Shown here one piece after another: positions 35,714-44,057 of a DNA stretch of 64,000 nucleotides; the first letter of the stretch is position 1; each line of letters opens with the position of its first letter. A program made the position numbers and the translations under genes. The notes beneath the pieces were generated by a model. It searched no databases and was not told where the DNA came from. It was given only the letters and a program-made list of their open reading frames with translations. The DNA is from Erythrobacter sp. (lineage in GTDB: Bacteria > Pseudomonadota > Alphaproteobacteria > Sphingomonadales > Sphingomonadaceae). The stretch is from the NCBI RefSeq assembly GCF_035194505.1, contig NZ_CP136573.1:1302001-1366000 (forward strand), given 5' to 3'.

Positions 35714-36315
35714 TCGCGAAAGGCTGACGCGGCCATCGCGCTGCGCTGGAACACGGTCAGCACGCACAGGCCGGCATAGGCATAGGCAATCGCTCCGAAC
35801 CATGCGGGCCAGAGGCACATGGCGATGAACACCGCGATGGTCTCCGCCCCCTCGGCCAAACCCGTGGAATAGAAGAAGCTCTTCTTGCCGTGGGCCTCGG
35901 TTTCGGCCCCGCGCTTGCCCGCGATGACGGCAAAGGCGAGGAAGCTTACGCCTGTGAGCACGAAGCTGGCCACCAGCACCAGTGCAGGCAGGGTGTTGGC
36001 GGCGCTGAGGATGCCGAAGCCGAGCGGCACGCTGACATAGAAGGCAAAGTCCGCGACGATATCGAAATAGCCGCCGAGGTCGGATGGGCCTCTGGCGCGC
36101 GCGACCGCTCCGTCGAGGCCGTCGAGCAGGCGATTGGCGATGATCAGCGCAAGGCCCCAGCCGATGTGGCCGAGCGCGATGGCGCCCGCGCCCGCAAGGC
36201 CCAGCGCAAGGCCGGTGAAGGTCAGCGCATTGGCCGTGACCCCCGCCTGCGCGAGCATGCGACCAGCGGCATTGAGCGCCGGATCGATCAGCGGGCGCAG
36301 CTTCGCATCAAGCAT
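35710..36315 (-). CDS. CDP-alcohol phosphatidyltransferase family protein
   Basis: A 201-aa membrane enzyme with the family signature D-x2-D-G-x2-A-R-x8-G-x3-D-x3-D: LDGLDGAVARARG then GGYFDIVADF (Asp65, Asp68, Asp85, Asp89). These enzymes transfer a phosphatidyl group from CDP-diacylglycerol to an alcohol acceptor in the inner membrane. The acceptor (glycerol phosphate, inositol phosphate, serine or other) cannot be told. It ends a leftward four-gene operon and overlaps nupC-like gene by eight bases. Confidence 0.85.
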   Translation of the reverse strand: MLDAKLRPLIDPALNAAGRMLAQAGVTANALTFTGLALGLAGAGAIALGHIGWGLALIIANRLLDGLDGAVARARGPSDLGGYFDIVADFAFYVSVPLGFGILSAANTLPALVLVASFVLTGVSFLAFAVIAGKRGAETEAHGKKSFFYSTGLAEGAETIAVFIAMCLWPAWFGAIAYAYAGLCVLTVFQRSAMAASAFRD

Positions 36316-37582
36316 AGGTGACGAGCCCGATCCACGCCCCCGTCATCGCGCTGGCGAGGTTGCCGCTGACCCAGCTCTTCATCCCCAGCCCCGCCGCCTC
36401 TGCGCGGCGTTCGGGGCAGAGCGTGCCGATGGTCGAGACCAGCAGGCCCACGCTGGCAAGGTTGGCGACGCCGCACAGGGCATAGGTGACGATCAGCTGG
36501 CTGCGCAGGCCGAGCGTGCCTTGGGGCAGCGCGGCGAGTTCGAGATAGGCGACATATTCGTTGAGCACCGCCTTGGTGCCCATCAATCCGCCCGCCGCCT
36601 GCGCCTCGCTCCACGGCACGCCGAGCAGCCACATGAACGGCGCCAGCACCCAGCCAAGCAGGCGCTTGAGGCTGAGCGGATCGCCATCGACGAAGGGCAA
36701 CGCCGCCAGCATCCCGTCGACCAGCGCCACCAGCGCGAAGACAGTGATGATCACCGCGATCACCGCAAGGAACAGCTGCATCCCGTCCATCGTGCCCTTG
36801 ACGATGGCATCAATGCTGCTCTCGTATTTCAGGCCGGGATCCTCCTTGTCCACCTCGGTCGCGGTGTCGCCCTCCTGCGGCGGCACCATCAGCCGCGCGA
36901 TCAGCAGCGCGGCGGGGAGCGAGATCAGCGAGGCGGAGATCATGTGGCCGGTCGCGTCGGGCACCACGGCTTTGAGGGTGGTGGCATAGAGGATCAGGAT
37001 CGCGCCCGAGATGGTCGCCATCGTCAGGGTCATAATCTGGAACAGTTCCGAGCGGCTGACGCGGGCGAAATAGGCGCGGGTGACAAGCGGCGCCTCGACC
37101 ACACCGAGGAACACGCTCGCCCCGCCGGACAGGCCGACCACGCCCGAGACGCCAAGCGAGCGCCGCAGCAGGAAGGAGAGGCCGTTCACCATCCAGCGCA
37201 GCACGCCCCAGTGCCACAGCAGCGCGGCCAAGGCCGAGAAGACGATCACCAGCGGCAGGATCTGGAAGGCGATCACCAGCGGCGGCTGCGCGCCTTCCTT
37301 CAGCACGAAAGGCAGCTCCGCCCCGCCCACATAGCCGAACATGTAGGACGAGCCCTTGAGCGTCGCTGCCTCGACCGCGCTGACCGCATTGTTGACGAGG
37401 CCGACCGCCGCCCACACGGCTGGCACCCGCACGATGAGCAGCGCGAGCAGCCCCTGCATCACCAGCGCGCCCGCGATCCAGCGCCAGCCGGGATGGCCGC
37501 GGCGGTTCTCGCTCACGGCCCAGGCCAGCCCCATCAGCACCGCGATCCCGATGATCCCGCGCAGCTGGTCGAACAGCTCCAT
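36308..37582 (-). CDS. Concentrative nucleoside transporter (NupC/CNT family)
   Basis: A 424-aa inner-membrane symporter. Hallmarks are GGASVFLGVVEAPLVTRAY in the helical hairpin region, MTLTMATISGAILILYA, and NEYVAYLEL followed by SQLIVTYALCGVANLASVG, all typical of CNT proteins, which import nucleosides with H+ or Na+. The ATG at 37582 lies five bases after the upstream stop; the longer frame begins inside that gene. Upstream partners are oxidoreductases with no obvious nucleoside link. Confidence 0.9.
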   Translation of the reverse strand: MELFDQLRGIIGIAVLMGLAWAVSENRRGHPGWRWIAGALVMQGLLALLIVRVPAVWAAVGLVNNAVSAVEAATLKGSSYMFGYVGGAELPFVLKEGAQPPLVIAFQILPLVIVFSALAALLWHWGVLRWMVNGLSFLLRRSLGVSGVVGLSGGASVFLGVVEAPLVTRAYFARVSRSELFQIMTLTMATISGAILILYATTLKAVVPDATGHMISASLISLPAALLIARLMVPPQEGDTATEVDKEDPGLKYESSIDAIVKGTMDGMQLFLAVIAVIITVFALVALVDGMLAALPFVDGDPLSLKRLLGWVLAPFMWLLGVPWSEAQAAGGLMGTKAVLNEYVAYLELAALPQGTLGLRSQLIVTYALCGVANLASVGLLVSTIGTLCPERRAEAAGLGMKSWVSGNLASAMTGAWIGLVTYA

Positions 37583-37587
37583 GCCGC

Positions 37588-39729
37588 TCACCCGCGCCGC
37601 CAGTCGTGATAGCGCTCGACCCATTTGAGCAACCCTTCGGGCTTGTGCGCCTTCTTCCAGTTGCCGGCGGCGAATTTGTTGGCCTCAACCATGGTCGGAT
37701 AGGCGTGGATCGTGCCGAGGATCTTGTTGAGCCCGATACCGTGCTTCATCGCCAGCACATATTCGGCCAGCAGCTCGCCCGCCTGGCTCCCTACGATGGT
37801 GGCGCCCAGCACCGTGTCCTTGCCGCCAGCCGGGGTGAGCACCTTGACGAAGCCCCGCGTCTCGCTCTCGGCAATCGCGCGGTCGAGATCGTCCAAGTCA
37901 TAGCGCGTCACCTCCACCGCGATGCCCTGCTCTGCCGCCTCGCGATCATTGAGGCCGACGCGGGCGAACTCGGGATCGAGGAAGGTCACCGCCGGGATCA
38001 CCCGGTAATCGGCCTTGAACTTGCGGAAGGTGCCGAACAGCGCGTTGACGCTGGCGTACCACGCCTGATGGCTCGCGGTGTGGGTGAACTGGTAGGGCCC
38101 GGCGACGTCTCCGCAGGCGAAGATGTTGGGGAAGCGGGTGGCGAGGAATTCGTCGGTGACGACGGTGTTCGCGGTGTCGACCCCGATATCCTCCAGCCCG
38201 AAGCCGGTGAGCCGCGCGCGGCGGCCGACTGCGACGATCAGGGCATCGAAGGGCACCTGCACCTCCGCCCCGTCATGCGCGGCGATCAACGTGCGCCCCT
38301 CGATCCGCACGGCTGTGTGGCCGGTGAGGACAGTAACCCCGTCCGCCTCCAGCACCACCTTGGCGAGCGCGGAAACATCGGCATCCTCGCGCCCAAGCAG
38401 CGCGTCCGCCATCTCGACCTGCGTAACCTTGGAGCCCAGCCGCGCCAGCGCCTGCGACAGCTCGCAGCCGATCGGCCCGCCGCCCAGCACCGCGACGCGC
38501 GCAGGGGGCGCGTCCATCGCCGCGAAGGCCTCCCACATGGTCTCGCTGGTGAGATAGCCGCTCGTCTCGATCCCCGGGATCGGCGGAACCACCGGCTCCG
38601 CGCCGCTAGCGATGATGATCGAGCGGGTGGTGAGGCGCTGGGTGCCGCCGTCATTCCGCGCGATCTCGACCGTCCACGGGTCGATCACCCGCGCATAGCC
38701 CTTGACCACATCGACCCCGAGGCCGGTGTAGCGCTCCACGCTGTCATGCGGCTCGATGGCCTTGATGGCGTCCATCACCCGCGCGATCACCGCCTTGAAC
38801 GGCACCTGCGGTTCGGTTGCGACAAGACCATACTTGTCCGCCGCCCGCATCATGCTCGCCACCTTGGCGCTCTTGATCAGCGCCTTGGACGGCACGCAGC
38901 CGGTGTTGAGACAGTCGCCGCCCATCTCCTTGGCCTCGACCAGCGTCACCTTGGCTTTCACCGTCGCGGCGATATAGGCCGAGACCAGCCCCGCCGCGCC
39001 CGCACCGATCACCACCATGTTGCGGTCGAACTTGGCGGGCCGCCTGAACCCGGCATAGACCTTGCGCCGTTGAAGCGCGCCGATCACCAGCTTGGCCAGC
39101 CACGGCGCTATGCCGAGCAGCACGAAGCTCCCCAGCACCCCCGGCGAGGCAATGCCTTTGAGACTGTCGATCCGCGCCAGCTGCGTGCCCGCGTTCACAT
39201 AGACAATCGTGCCGAGCAGCATGCCGATCTGGCTGACCCAGACATAGGTCCAGGTGCGGATGCGGGTGAGGCCCATCACGAGGTTCACCACGAAGAAGGG
39301 AAAGGCCGGAATCATCCGCAGGGTAAAGAGATAGAACGCCCCGTCGCGCTCCACCCCGGCGTTGATCGCCTTCAGCCGCTCGCCGAAGCGCGCCTCGATA
39401 GAGTCGCGCAGCACATAGCGCGAGGAGAGGAAGGCGAAGGTCGCCCCGATGGTCGAGGCGAAGGAGACCAGCACCGTGCCGCCCACCACGCCGAACAGCG
39501 CGCCTGCCGCCAGCGTCATGATCGCCGCGCCGGGCAACGAGGCCGCCGTCACCGCGACATAGGCGAGGAAGAACCCGGCGATCACCGCCAGCGCATTGTC
39601 CTGCTGGAAGGCGCGCAGATCGGCGGCGAGCGCCTTGATCCCCTCCAACGTGAGATATTGCCCCAGCCCGAAGGCGAAATAGGCCGCAACCAGCGCGACG
39701 AGCGCGGCAAGGATGGCAAGCTTCTTCAC
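37588..39729 (-). CDS. TVP38/TMEM64-domain fused to mercuric-reductase-like flavoprotein disulfide reductase
   Basis: A 713-aa fusion. Residues 1-225 form a DedA/TVP38-type membrane domain (LPGAAIMTLAAGALFG, LRMIPAFPFFVVNLVMG). Residues 236-713 are a class I pyridine-nucleotide disulfide oxidoreductase with GAGAAG (242-247), redox-active CLNTGC (Cys273, Cys278), a second nucleotide site GGGPIG and the C-terminal IHAYPT His region. The CLNTGCVPS motif fits mercuric reductase/dihydrolipoamide dehydrogenase relatives, but no metal-binding N-domain or terminal Cys pair is present. The substrate is unknown. The gene is ten bases after the next oxidoreductase. Confidence 0.87.
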   Translation of the reverse strand: MKKLAILAALVALVAAYFAFGLGQYLTLEGIKALAADLRAFQQDNALAVIAGFFLAYVAVTAASLPGAAIMTLAAGALFGVVGGTVLVSFASTIGATFAFLSSRYVLRDSIEARFGERLKAINAGVERDGAFYLFTLRMIPAFPFFVVNLVMGLTRIRTWTYVWVSQIGMLLGTIVYVNAGTQLARIDSLKGIASPGVLGSFVLLGIAPWLAKLVIGALQRRKVYAGFRRPAKFDRNMVVIGAGAAGLVSAYIAATVKAKVTLVEAKEMGGDCLNTGCVPSKALIKSAKVASMMRAADKYGLVATEPQVPFKAVIARVMDAIKAIEPHDSVERYTGLGVDVVKGYARVIDPWTVEIARNDGGTQRLTTRSIIIASGAEPVVPPIPGIETSGYLTSETMWEAFAAMDAPPARVAVLGGGPIGCELSQALARLGSKVTQVEMADALLGREDADVSALAKVVLEADGVTVLTGHTAVRIEGRTLIAAHDGAEVQVPFDALIVAVGRRARLTGFGLEDIGVDTANTVVTDEFLATRFPNIFACGDVAGPYQFTHTASHQAWYASVNALFGTFRKFKADYRVIPAVTFLDPEFARVGLNDREAAEQGIAVEVTRYDLDDLDRAIAESETRGFVKVLTPAGGKDTVLGATIVGSQAGELLAEYVLAMKHGIGLNKILGTIHAYPTMVEANKFAAGNWKKAHKPEGLLKWVERYHDWRRG

Positions 39730-39739
39730 GTGTGACCCC

Positions 39740-40957
39740 TCATGAACCGGCCAGCGCGGCGTATCCGGCTATCCAGCGCCTGTCGATGGCGTGCTTCCAG
39801 CGCAGCGCCCAGCCGCCTTGTGCCGCGAGAGGGCCATAGCTGGCAATCGCGGAGCCATCGCCGGTGTTGATGAGATAGAGGCTGTGGCGGCGCGGGTGGT
39901 AGGAGGCACGCGGCAGCTCGCCCTGAAGCGCGGCCCGCAGGTTTGCCGCAAGCACCGGCCCGGCCATCACCGCATGGACACCCGAATGCGCCAGCGGGCG
40001 GTCGATCCGCGCCGAGACATCTCCGGCAGCGAAGATATGGCCGTGCGAAATCGAGCGCTGCCGCGCATCCACCGCGACAAAGCCTCGCCCGTCGAGCGCC
40101 AGCCCGCTCGGCCCCAGCCACGGCGGCGGCGCACTGCCGAGCGCGGCGACGAGAAGATCGGCAGGTTCGAGCGAAACCAGTTCATCCTCCGCCGTTCGTG
40201 TCGAGCGAAGTCGAGACACGGGTTGCGCGCTGGGCCTCTCGACTGCGCTCGAGGCGAGATGAGGTGGGGTTATGTGTGCCACCAGCCGCCCATCCTCGAT
40301 CCGCGCATCTCCGACGATCACGGCGATACCCTGCCGCGCCAGCTCCGCCGCGACGCGCCGCCGCACAGCCACGCCAAAGCCGGGGAGCAATCCGCCCGCG
40401 CCGGTCACCAGTGTCACTTCGGGCCGGACGGACGCTGCGGCGAGATTGCGCAAGGCAAAGGCGAGCTCCACGCCCCCTGCCCCGCCGCCTGCCACCACGA
40501 CACGGGCGGGGGCGTCAAGGCCTGCGATCCGGTCGACAAACCCTTCGATCGGGCGGATGTCGAGGATGCGCGGATCATCGCCCAGCACCGCGCGCGCGCG
40601 CCCTACCCCGCCGGTGTCGAGCGAGGCGATGTCGAAGGTGATGGTCTCGCCGCTGTCGGTTTGCACCGCCCGCGCATCGGGATCGAGCGCAACAAGGCGG
40701 CCCTCAACCCACCGCACCCCAGCCCGCGCCGCCAGCGCCGCCAGATCAACCAGACCCTCGTCCGCACCATGCTGCCCCGCCAGCCAGCCCGGCACCATGC
40801 CGGAATAGGTGAGGTGGCGCTGAGGCGTGAGCATCAGGGTGCGCACCCCGGCAGGCGGACCGCGCCTGATCCAGTCGGCGAGCACCGCAACATGAGCATG
40901 GCCGCCGCCTGCCAGCAGCAGGGTTTGCTCGGGAAGCGCGGGGCGCGGTGTGGCCAT
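39740..40957 (-). CDS. FAD/NAD(P)-dependent oxidoreductase (NDH-2/SelD-N-like)
   Basis: A 405-aa flavoprotein with GGGHAH (17-22) for FAD, GGGAGGVELAFAL for NAD(P)H and IFAAGDVS near the C-terminus. The opening LLLAGGGHAHVAVLADW and LTYSGMVPGWLAG match the oxidoreductase domain sometimes fused to selenophosphate synthetase; no kinase domain is present. Residues about 233-256 are encoded by a REP-like repeat (see 40192-40260) that keeps the frame, so this loop is probably an insertion. It starts a four-gene leftward operon. Confidence 0.82.
   Translation of the reverse strand: MATPRPALPEQTLLLAGGGHAHVAVLADWIRRGPPAGVRTLMLTPQRHLTYSGMVPGWLAGQHGADEGLVDLAALAARAGVRWVEGRLVALDPDARAVQTDSGETITFDIASLDTGGVGRARAVLGDDPRILDIRPIEGFVDRIAGLDAPARVVVAGGGAGGVELAFALRNLAAASVRPEVTLVTGAGGLLPGFGVAVRRRVAAELARQGIAVIVGDARIEDGRLVAHITPPHLASSAVERPSAQPVSRLRSTRTAEDELVSLEPADLLVAALGSAPPPWLGPSGLALDGRGFVAVDARQRSISHGHIFAAGDVSARIDRPLAHSGVHAVMAGPVLAANLRAALQGELPRASYHPRRHSLYLINTGDGSAIASYGPLAAQGGWALRWKHAIDRRWIAGYAALAGS
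40192..40260. repeat. REP-type hairpin pair inserted in frame inside a gene
   Basis: Two imperfect hairpins stand in tandem: GTGTCGAGCGAAGTCGAGAC (with AC, 40198-40219) and GCCTCTCGACTGCGCTCGAG (with GC, 40234-40255). Both carry TCGA arms around a 6-base loop, the form of intergenic REP elements common in Sphingomonadales. It lies in the oxidoreductase reading frame without breaking it. Copy number elsewhere in the genome cannot be judged here. Confidence 0.7.
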
Positions 40958-41248
40958 ACCCGCATCTCATGCCCGATCGCAGCCGGTTCAGCTACCGGCA
41001 AGGTTGATGCGCTATCGGCGCCCGACAGACGAAAATGCTTCGCAATAGCTTCCCATAGGTTCGTAGCTTCATGAATTTGCACATAATCCGCCCGCTGGAA
41101 CCGCAGGGGGTCTGGGCGATTAAAACGTTGCAGCAATCGGTGTTGCGCGCCATGCACCTTGCCACCTGTTCACCGGGCAGGCCGGCGGCATGGGCAAAGG
41201 CAGGCATGATGGAACGCTCGAACACAGGTTCTGGACGGATGGGCTGCC

Positions 41249-43027
41249 ATGGCCGGTGAAGGTGCCTCGCACGGCGCGCAGATTTCGCTGACCAAGTTCT
41301 TCCGGATCTTTGCCGAGATCCTGAAGCCGGAAAGCAGCTTCTACTGGCTGGCGGTGGTCTATGGCGTAGGCATCAGCCTGCTCAGTCTTGCGACCCCGAT
41401 CTCGGTGCAGATGCTGATCAACACCGTCGCCAACACCGCGCTGCCCGCGCTGCTTGTGGTGCTCTCGATCACGCTGTTCGTGCTGCTGCTGTTCTCCTCG
41501 TTGCTCTATGCCTTGCGCGTCCACCTGATGGAACTGTTCGCACGGCGGTTCTACGCCCGCATGGTCAGCGAGATTTCGCTGATCGCGATCTATGCTCAGA
41601 ACCCGTTCTTCACCGACACCTCGCGCGGGGCGCTGTTCAACCGCTATTTCGACGTGCTCTCGATCATGTCGCGCATGCCGATCCTGGTGCTCGACGGCTT
41701 CTCGATCCTGCTCGGCATCACGGTCGGCTTCGTGCTGGTGTCGCTCTATCACCCGCTGTTCCTGCTCTTTACGCTGGTGATGGTGGCGCTGATCTGGACC
41801 ATCTGGCTGGTGTGGGGCTCGCGCGCGATCCGGGCGGCGATGGATGTCAGCCACGCCAAGCACGGCACCGCGATGTGGCTCCAGCAGATCGGGGAATCCA
41901 ACGGCTTCTTCAAGTCGCAGCAGCGCGTCGATTATGCCATCGCGCAGACCGACAAGGCGACCCACGCCTATCTCAACGCGCGCAAGCGTTACTTCCGCAA
42001 GCACTTCTCGCAGACTGTCTCCTTCCTGTTCCTCTATGCCTCGGCGAGCGCGGTGCTGCTCGGGCTTGGCGGCTGGCTGGTGATCCAGGCCGAGCTGACG
42101 CTGGGCCAGCTGGTGGCGGCCGAGCTGGTGCTGTCGGCGGCCTTCTTCGGGGTCGCGCAGCTGGGCAACTACCTCCAGTATTTCTACGAGCTGTGCGCCG
42201 CGGGCGAGGAAGTGGCGCAGTTCTTCGATGTCGAGCAGGAAACGCCCACCGGCGATGATCCGATCATCGGCAGCGATCATACGCTGGTGTTCCGCAAGGT
42301 GCGCGGCAGGGCCCGGTTCGAGGACGCCGAGCTCGATTTCGCGATCCCCACCGGCGCGATCGTGATGGCCTCGACCAGCCAGCACGGCCTCCAGCGCATG
42401 TTCACCAATGTGCTCAAGATGTACCAGCTGCCCACCTCGGGCTATGTCACGCTGGGCGGGACGGATTTGAAGGATATCGAGGCGCACCACCTGCGCATGA
42501 CGATCTACGTGCTCGATCGGCCGACCTTCGTGCCGATGACGATCCGGCAATATCTCAGCCTGTCCTGCGCGACGGGCGAAAGCTGGCGGATGCTCGATGC
42601 GCTTGAAGCCGTGGGGCTGGCCGATGCGGTGGCGGGGCTGGAAAAGGGCCTCGACACGATGGTCGCGGCGACCGGCTATCCGCTCTCGACCAGCGAACTG
42701 CTGCAACTGAAGCTGGCAAGCGCTATCCTTGCCCGCCCGCGCTTCCTGGTGCTGACCAAACTGTTCGATCTGATCGACGCGGAAGATCTCGCCCGCACCT
42801 TTGCCGCGCTGCGCGAAACGGCCTTCACCACGGTGGTCTATTTCTCCGCCTGCGAGGCGCCGATCGGCTGCTCACACTTCGTCCACATGGAAGCCCAGAC
42901 ACAGCACTGGTTCAGCGATTACGCCGCCTTTGCCGAGGCCCGCCGAAGCCGCCGCAGCGCCGCCAACGACAAGGCCAGACTGCGCGCGCAGATCAGCCGA
43001 CCGGACGGCGCGGGAGAGCCGGCATGA
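41249..43027 (+). CDS. ABC-exporter-like membrane protein with degenerate ATPase domain
   Basis: A 592-aa protein with the fold of a type I secretion ABC exporter: six hydrophobic helices (about 25-300), then a nucleotide-binding-type domain (about 330-560). Every ATPase motif is lost. Walker A is replaced by ASTSQHGLQ (near 374), the Q-loop region reads YVLDRPTF, the ABC signature is LSTSELLQLKLA, Walker B is RFLVLTKLFD without Asp-Glu, and the H-loop position is TVVYFSA. The scaffold (SGYVTLGGTDLKDIEAHHLR) is otherwise kept, so this is not a frameshift. It is coupled to HlyD-like and TolC-like genes. The transport energy source, if any, is unclear. Confidence 0.85.
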   Translation: MAGEGASHGAQISLTKFFRIFAEILKPESSFYWLAVVYGVGISLLSLATPISVQMLINTVANTALPALLVVLSITLFVLLLFSSLLYALRVHLMELFARRFYARMVSEISLIAIYAQNPFFTDTSRGALFNRYFDVLSIMSRMPILVLDGFSILLGITVGFVLVSLYHPLFLLFTLVMVALIWTIWLVWGSRAIRAAMDVSHAKHGTAMWLQQIGESNGFFKSQQRVDYAIAQTDKATHAYLNARKRYFRKHFSQTVSFLFLYASASAVLLGLGGWLVIQAELTLGQLVAAELVLSAAFFGVAQLGNYLQYFYELCAAGEEVAQFFDVEQETPTGDDPIIGSDHTLVFRKVRGRARFEDAELDFAIPTGAIVMASTSQHGLQRMFTNVLKMYQLPTSGYVTLGGTDLKDIEAHHLRMTIYVLDRPTFVPMTIRQYLSLSCATGESWRMLDALEAVGLADAVAGLEKGLDTMVAATGYPLSTSELLQLKLASAILARPRFLVLTKLFDLIDAEDLARTFAALRETAFTTVVYFSACEAPIGCSHFVHMEAQTQHWFSDYAAFAEARRSRRSAANDKARLRAQISRPDGAGEPA

Positions 43028-44055
43028 CCGCGCTGAACCGCATGTCGCACCGCTTCACCGCGCTGGAATCGGTCAAGATTCCGCGCGTGATGCGCGCGAT
43101 CTTCTACATGCTGCTCATCGCCTTCCTGTCGATGCTGGTGTTCCTGATCTACGCCCCCTGGGTGCAGACGGCGACCGGGCGCGGCGCGGTCAACACGCTA
43201 GATCCGGGCGAGCGCAAGCAGGATATCAACGCTGTCGTGCCGGGCCGGATCGAGGAGTGGTACGTGCGCGATGGCAGCGCGGTGAAGAAGGGCGATCCGA
43301 TCGTCCGCATCGCCGATATCGATCCCCAGCTGGTCGACCGGTTGCAGGCCGAGCGCGAACAGATCGCGCTGCAATTGCAGGCCGCACAGTCGGCGCTGGC
43401 CACCGCCCGGCTCGATGAACGCCGCGCGCGTGAGCTCTTTCAGGCGGGCCTTGCCCCGCGGCGCGATTATGAAGCGGTGCAGATCCGCATTGCCGAGCGC
43501 GAGGGGCAGGTCGCCGCTGCTGTGGCTGCCCTCAACCGTGCGGATGTGAACCTCTCGCGCCAGTCCTCGCAGATTGTGCGCGCGCCGCGCGACGGCTTCA
43601 TCCAGAGCCTCAATGCCGGCGACGTCTCGACCCTCATCAAGGCCGGCGACGTGCTCGCCACCTTTGTGCCCAATGCCGGGCAGCGGGTGGTCGAGATCTT
43701 CATCGACGGGCGCGATGTCGCGCTGGTGCAGCGCGGCGACAAGACCCGGATCATGTTCGAAGGCTGGCCCGCGGTGCAGTTCTCCGGCTGGCCCTCGGTC
43801 GCGGTCGGCACCTTTGGCGGGACAGTGGTCGCGGTCGACCAGTCGGCCCAGATCGACGGGACTTTCCGCGTGCTGATCGTCGAGGACAAGAGCGATCCGC
43901 ACCCCTGGCCGCCCGAACGCTTCGTGCGGCTGGGTGCCAAGGCGCAGGCCTGGGTGCAGCTCGAAACCGTGCCGGTCGGCTACGAAATCTGGCGTCAGCT
44001 CAACAATTTCCCGGCCGAGCTGCCGCCGGGCGAAATGCCCGCCGAAACGAAGTGA
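43024..44055 (+). CDS. HlyD-type membrane fusion (periplasmic adaptor) protein
   Basis: A 343-aa adaptor. One transmembrane helix at about 25-45, a lipoyl-like half (NAVVPGRIEEWYVRDGSAVKKGDPIVRIAD, 68-98), an alpha-helical hairpin (about 100-185), then the second lipoyl half (IVRAPRDGFIQSL) and beta-barrel domain. Adaptors of this kind join inner-membrane ABC transporters to TolC channels. The ATG overlaps the ABC-like gene stop by four bases, so the two proteins should be made together. Confidence 0.9.
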   Translation: MTALNRMSHRFTALESVKIPRVMRAIFYMLLIAFLSMLVFLIYAPWVQTATGRGAVNTLDPGERKQDINAVVPGRIEEWYVRDGSAVKKGDPIVRIADIDPQLVDRLQAEREQIALQLQAAQSALATARLDERRARELFQAGLAPRRDYEAVQIRIAEREGQVAAAVAALNRADVNLSRQSSQIVRAPRDGFIQSLNAGDVSTLIKAGDVLATFVPNAGQRVVEIFIDGRDVALVQRGDKTRIMFEGWPAVQFSGWPSVAVGTFGGTVVAVDQSAQIDGTFRVLIVEDKSDPHPWPPERFVRLGAKAQAWVQLETVPVGYEIWRQLNNFPAELPPGEMPAETK

Positions 44056-44057
44056 CC

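Noticed and set aside
37606..39735. A 709-codon plus-strand frame opposite the TVP38-reductase fusion
   Set aside because: Antisense shadow of a well-supported gene; composition is Arg/His/Asp-rich and no family is recognisable.
39723..39736. A TTCACGTG-containing sequence that resembles parS
   Set aside because: The palindrome breaks after the central eight bases (TTCACGTGTGACC), so it lacks most of the ParB recognition sequence.
41249..43027. Idea that the lost ATPase motifs come from a frameshift or sequencing error
   Set aside because: The frame is continuous for 592 codons, the residues between the motifs keep the ABC pattern and order, and the next gene is coupled by an overlap.
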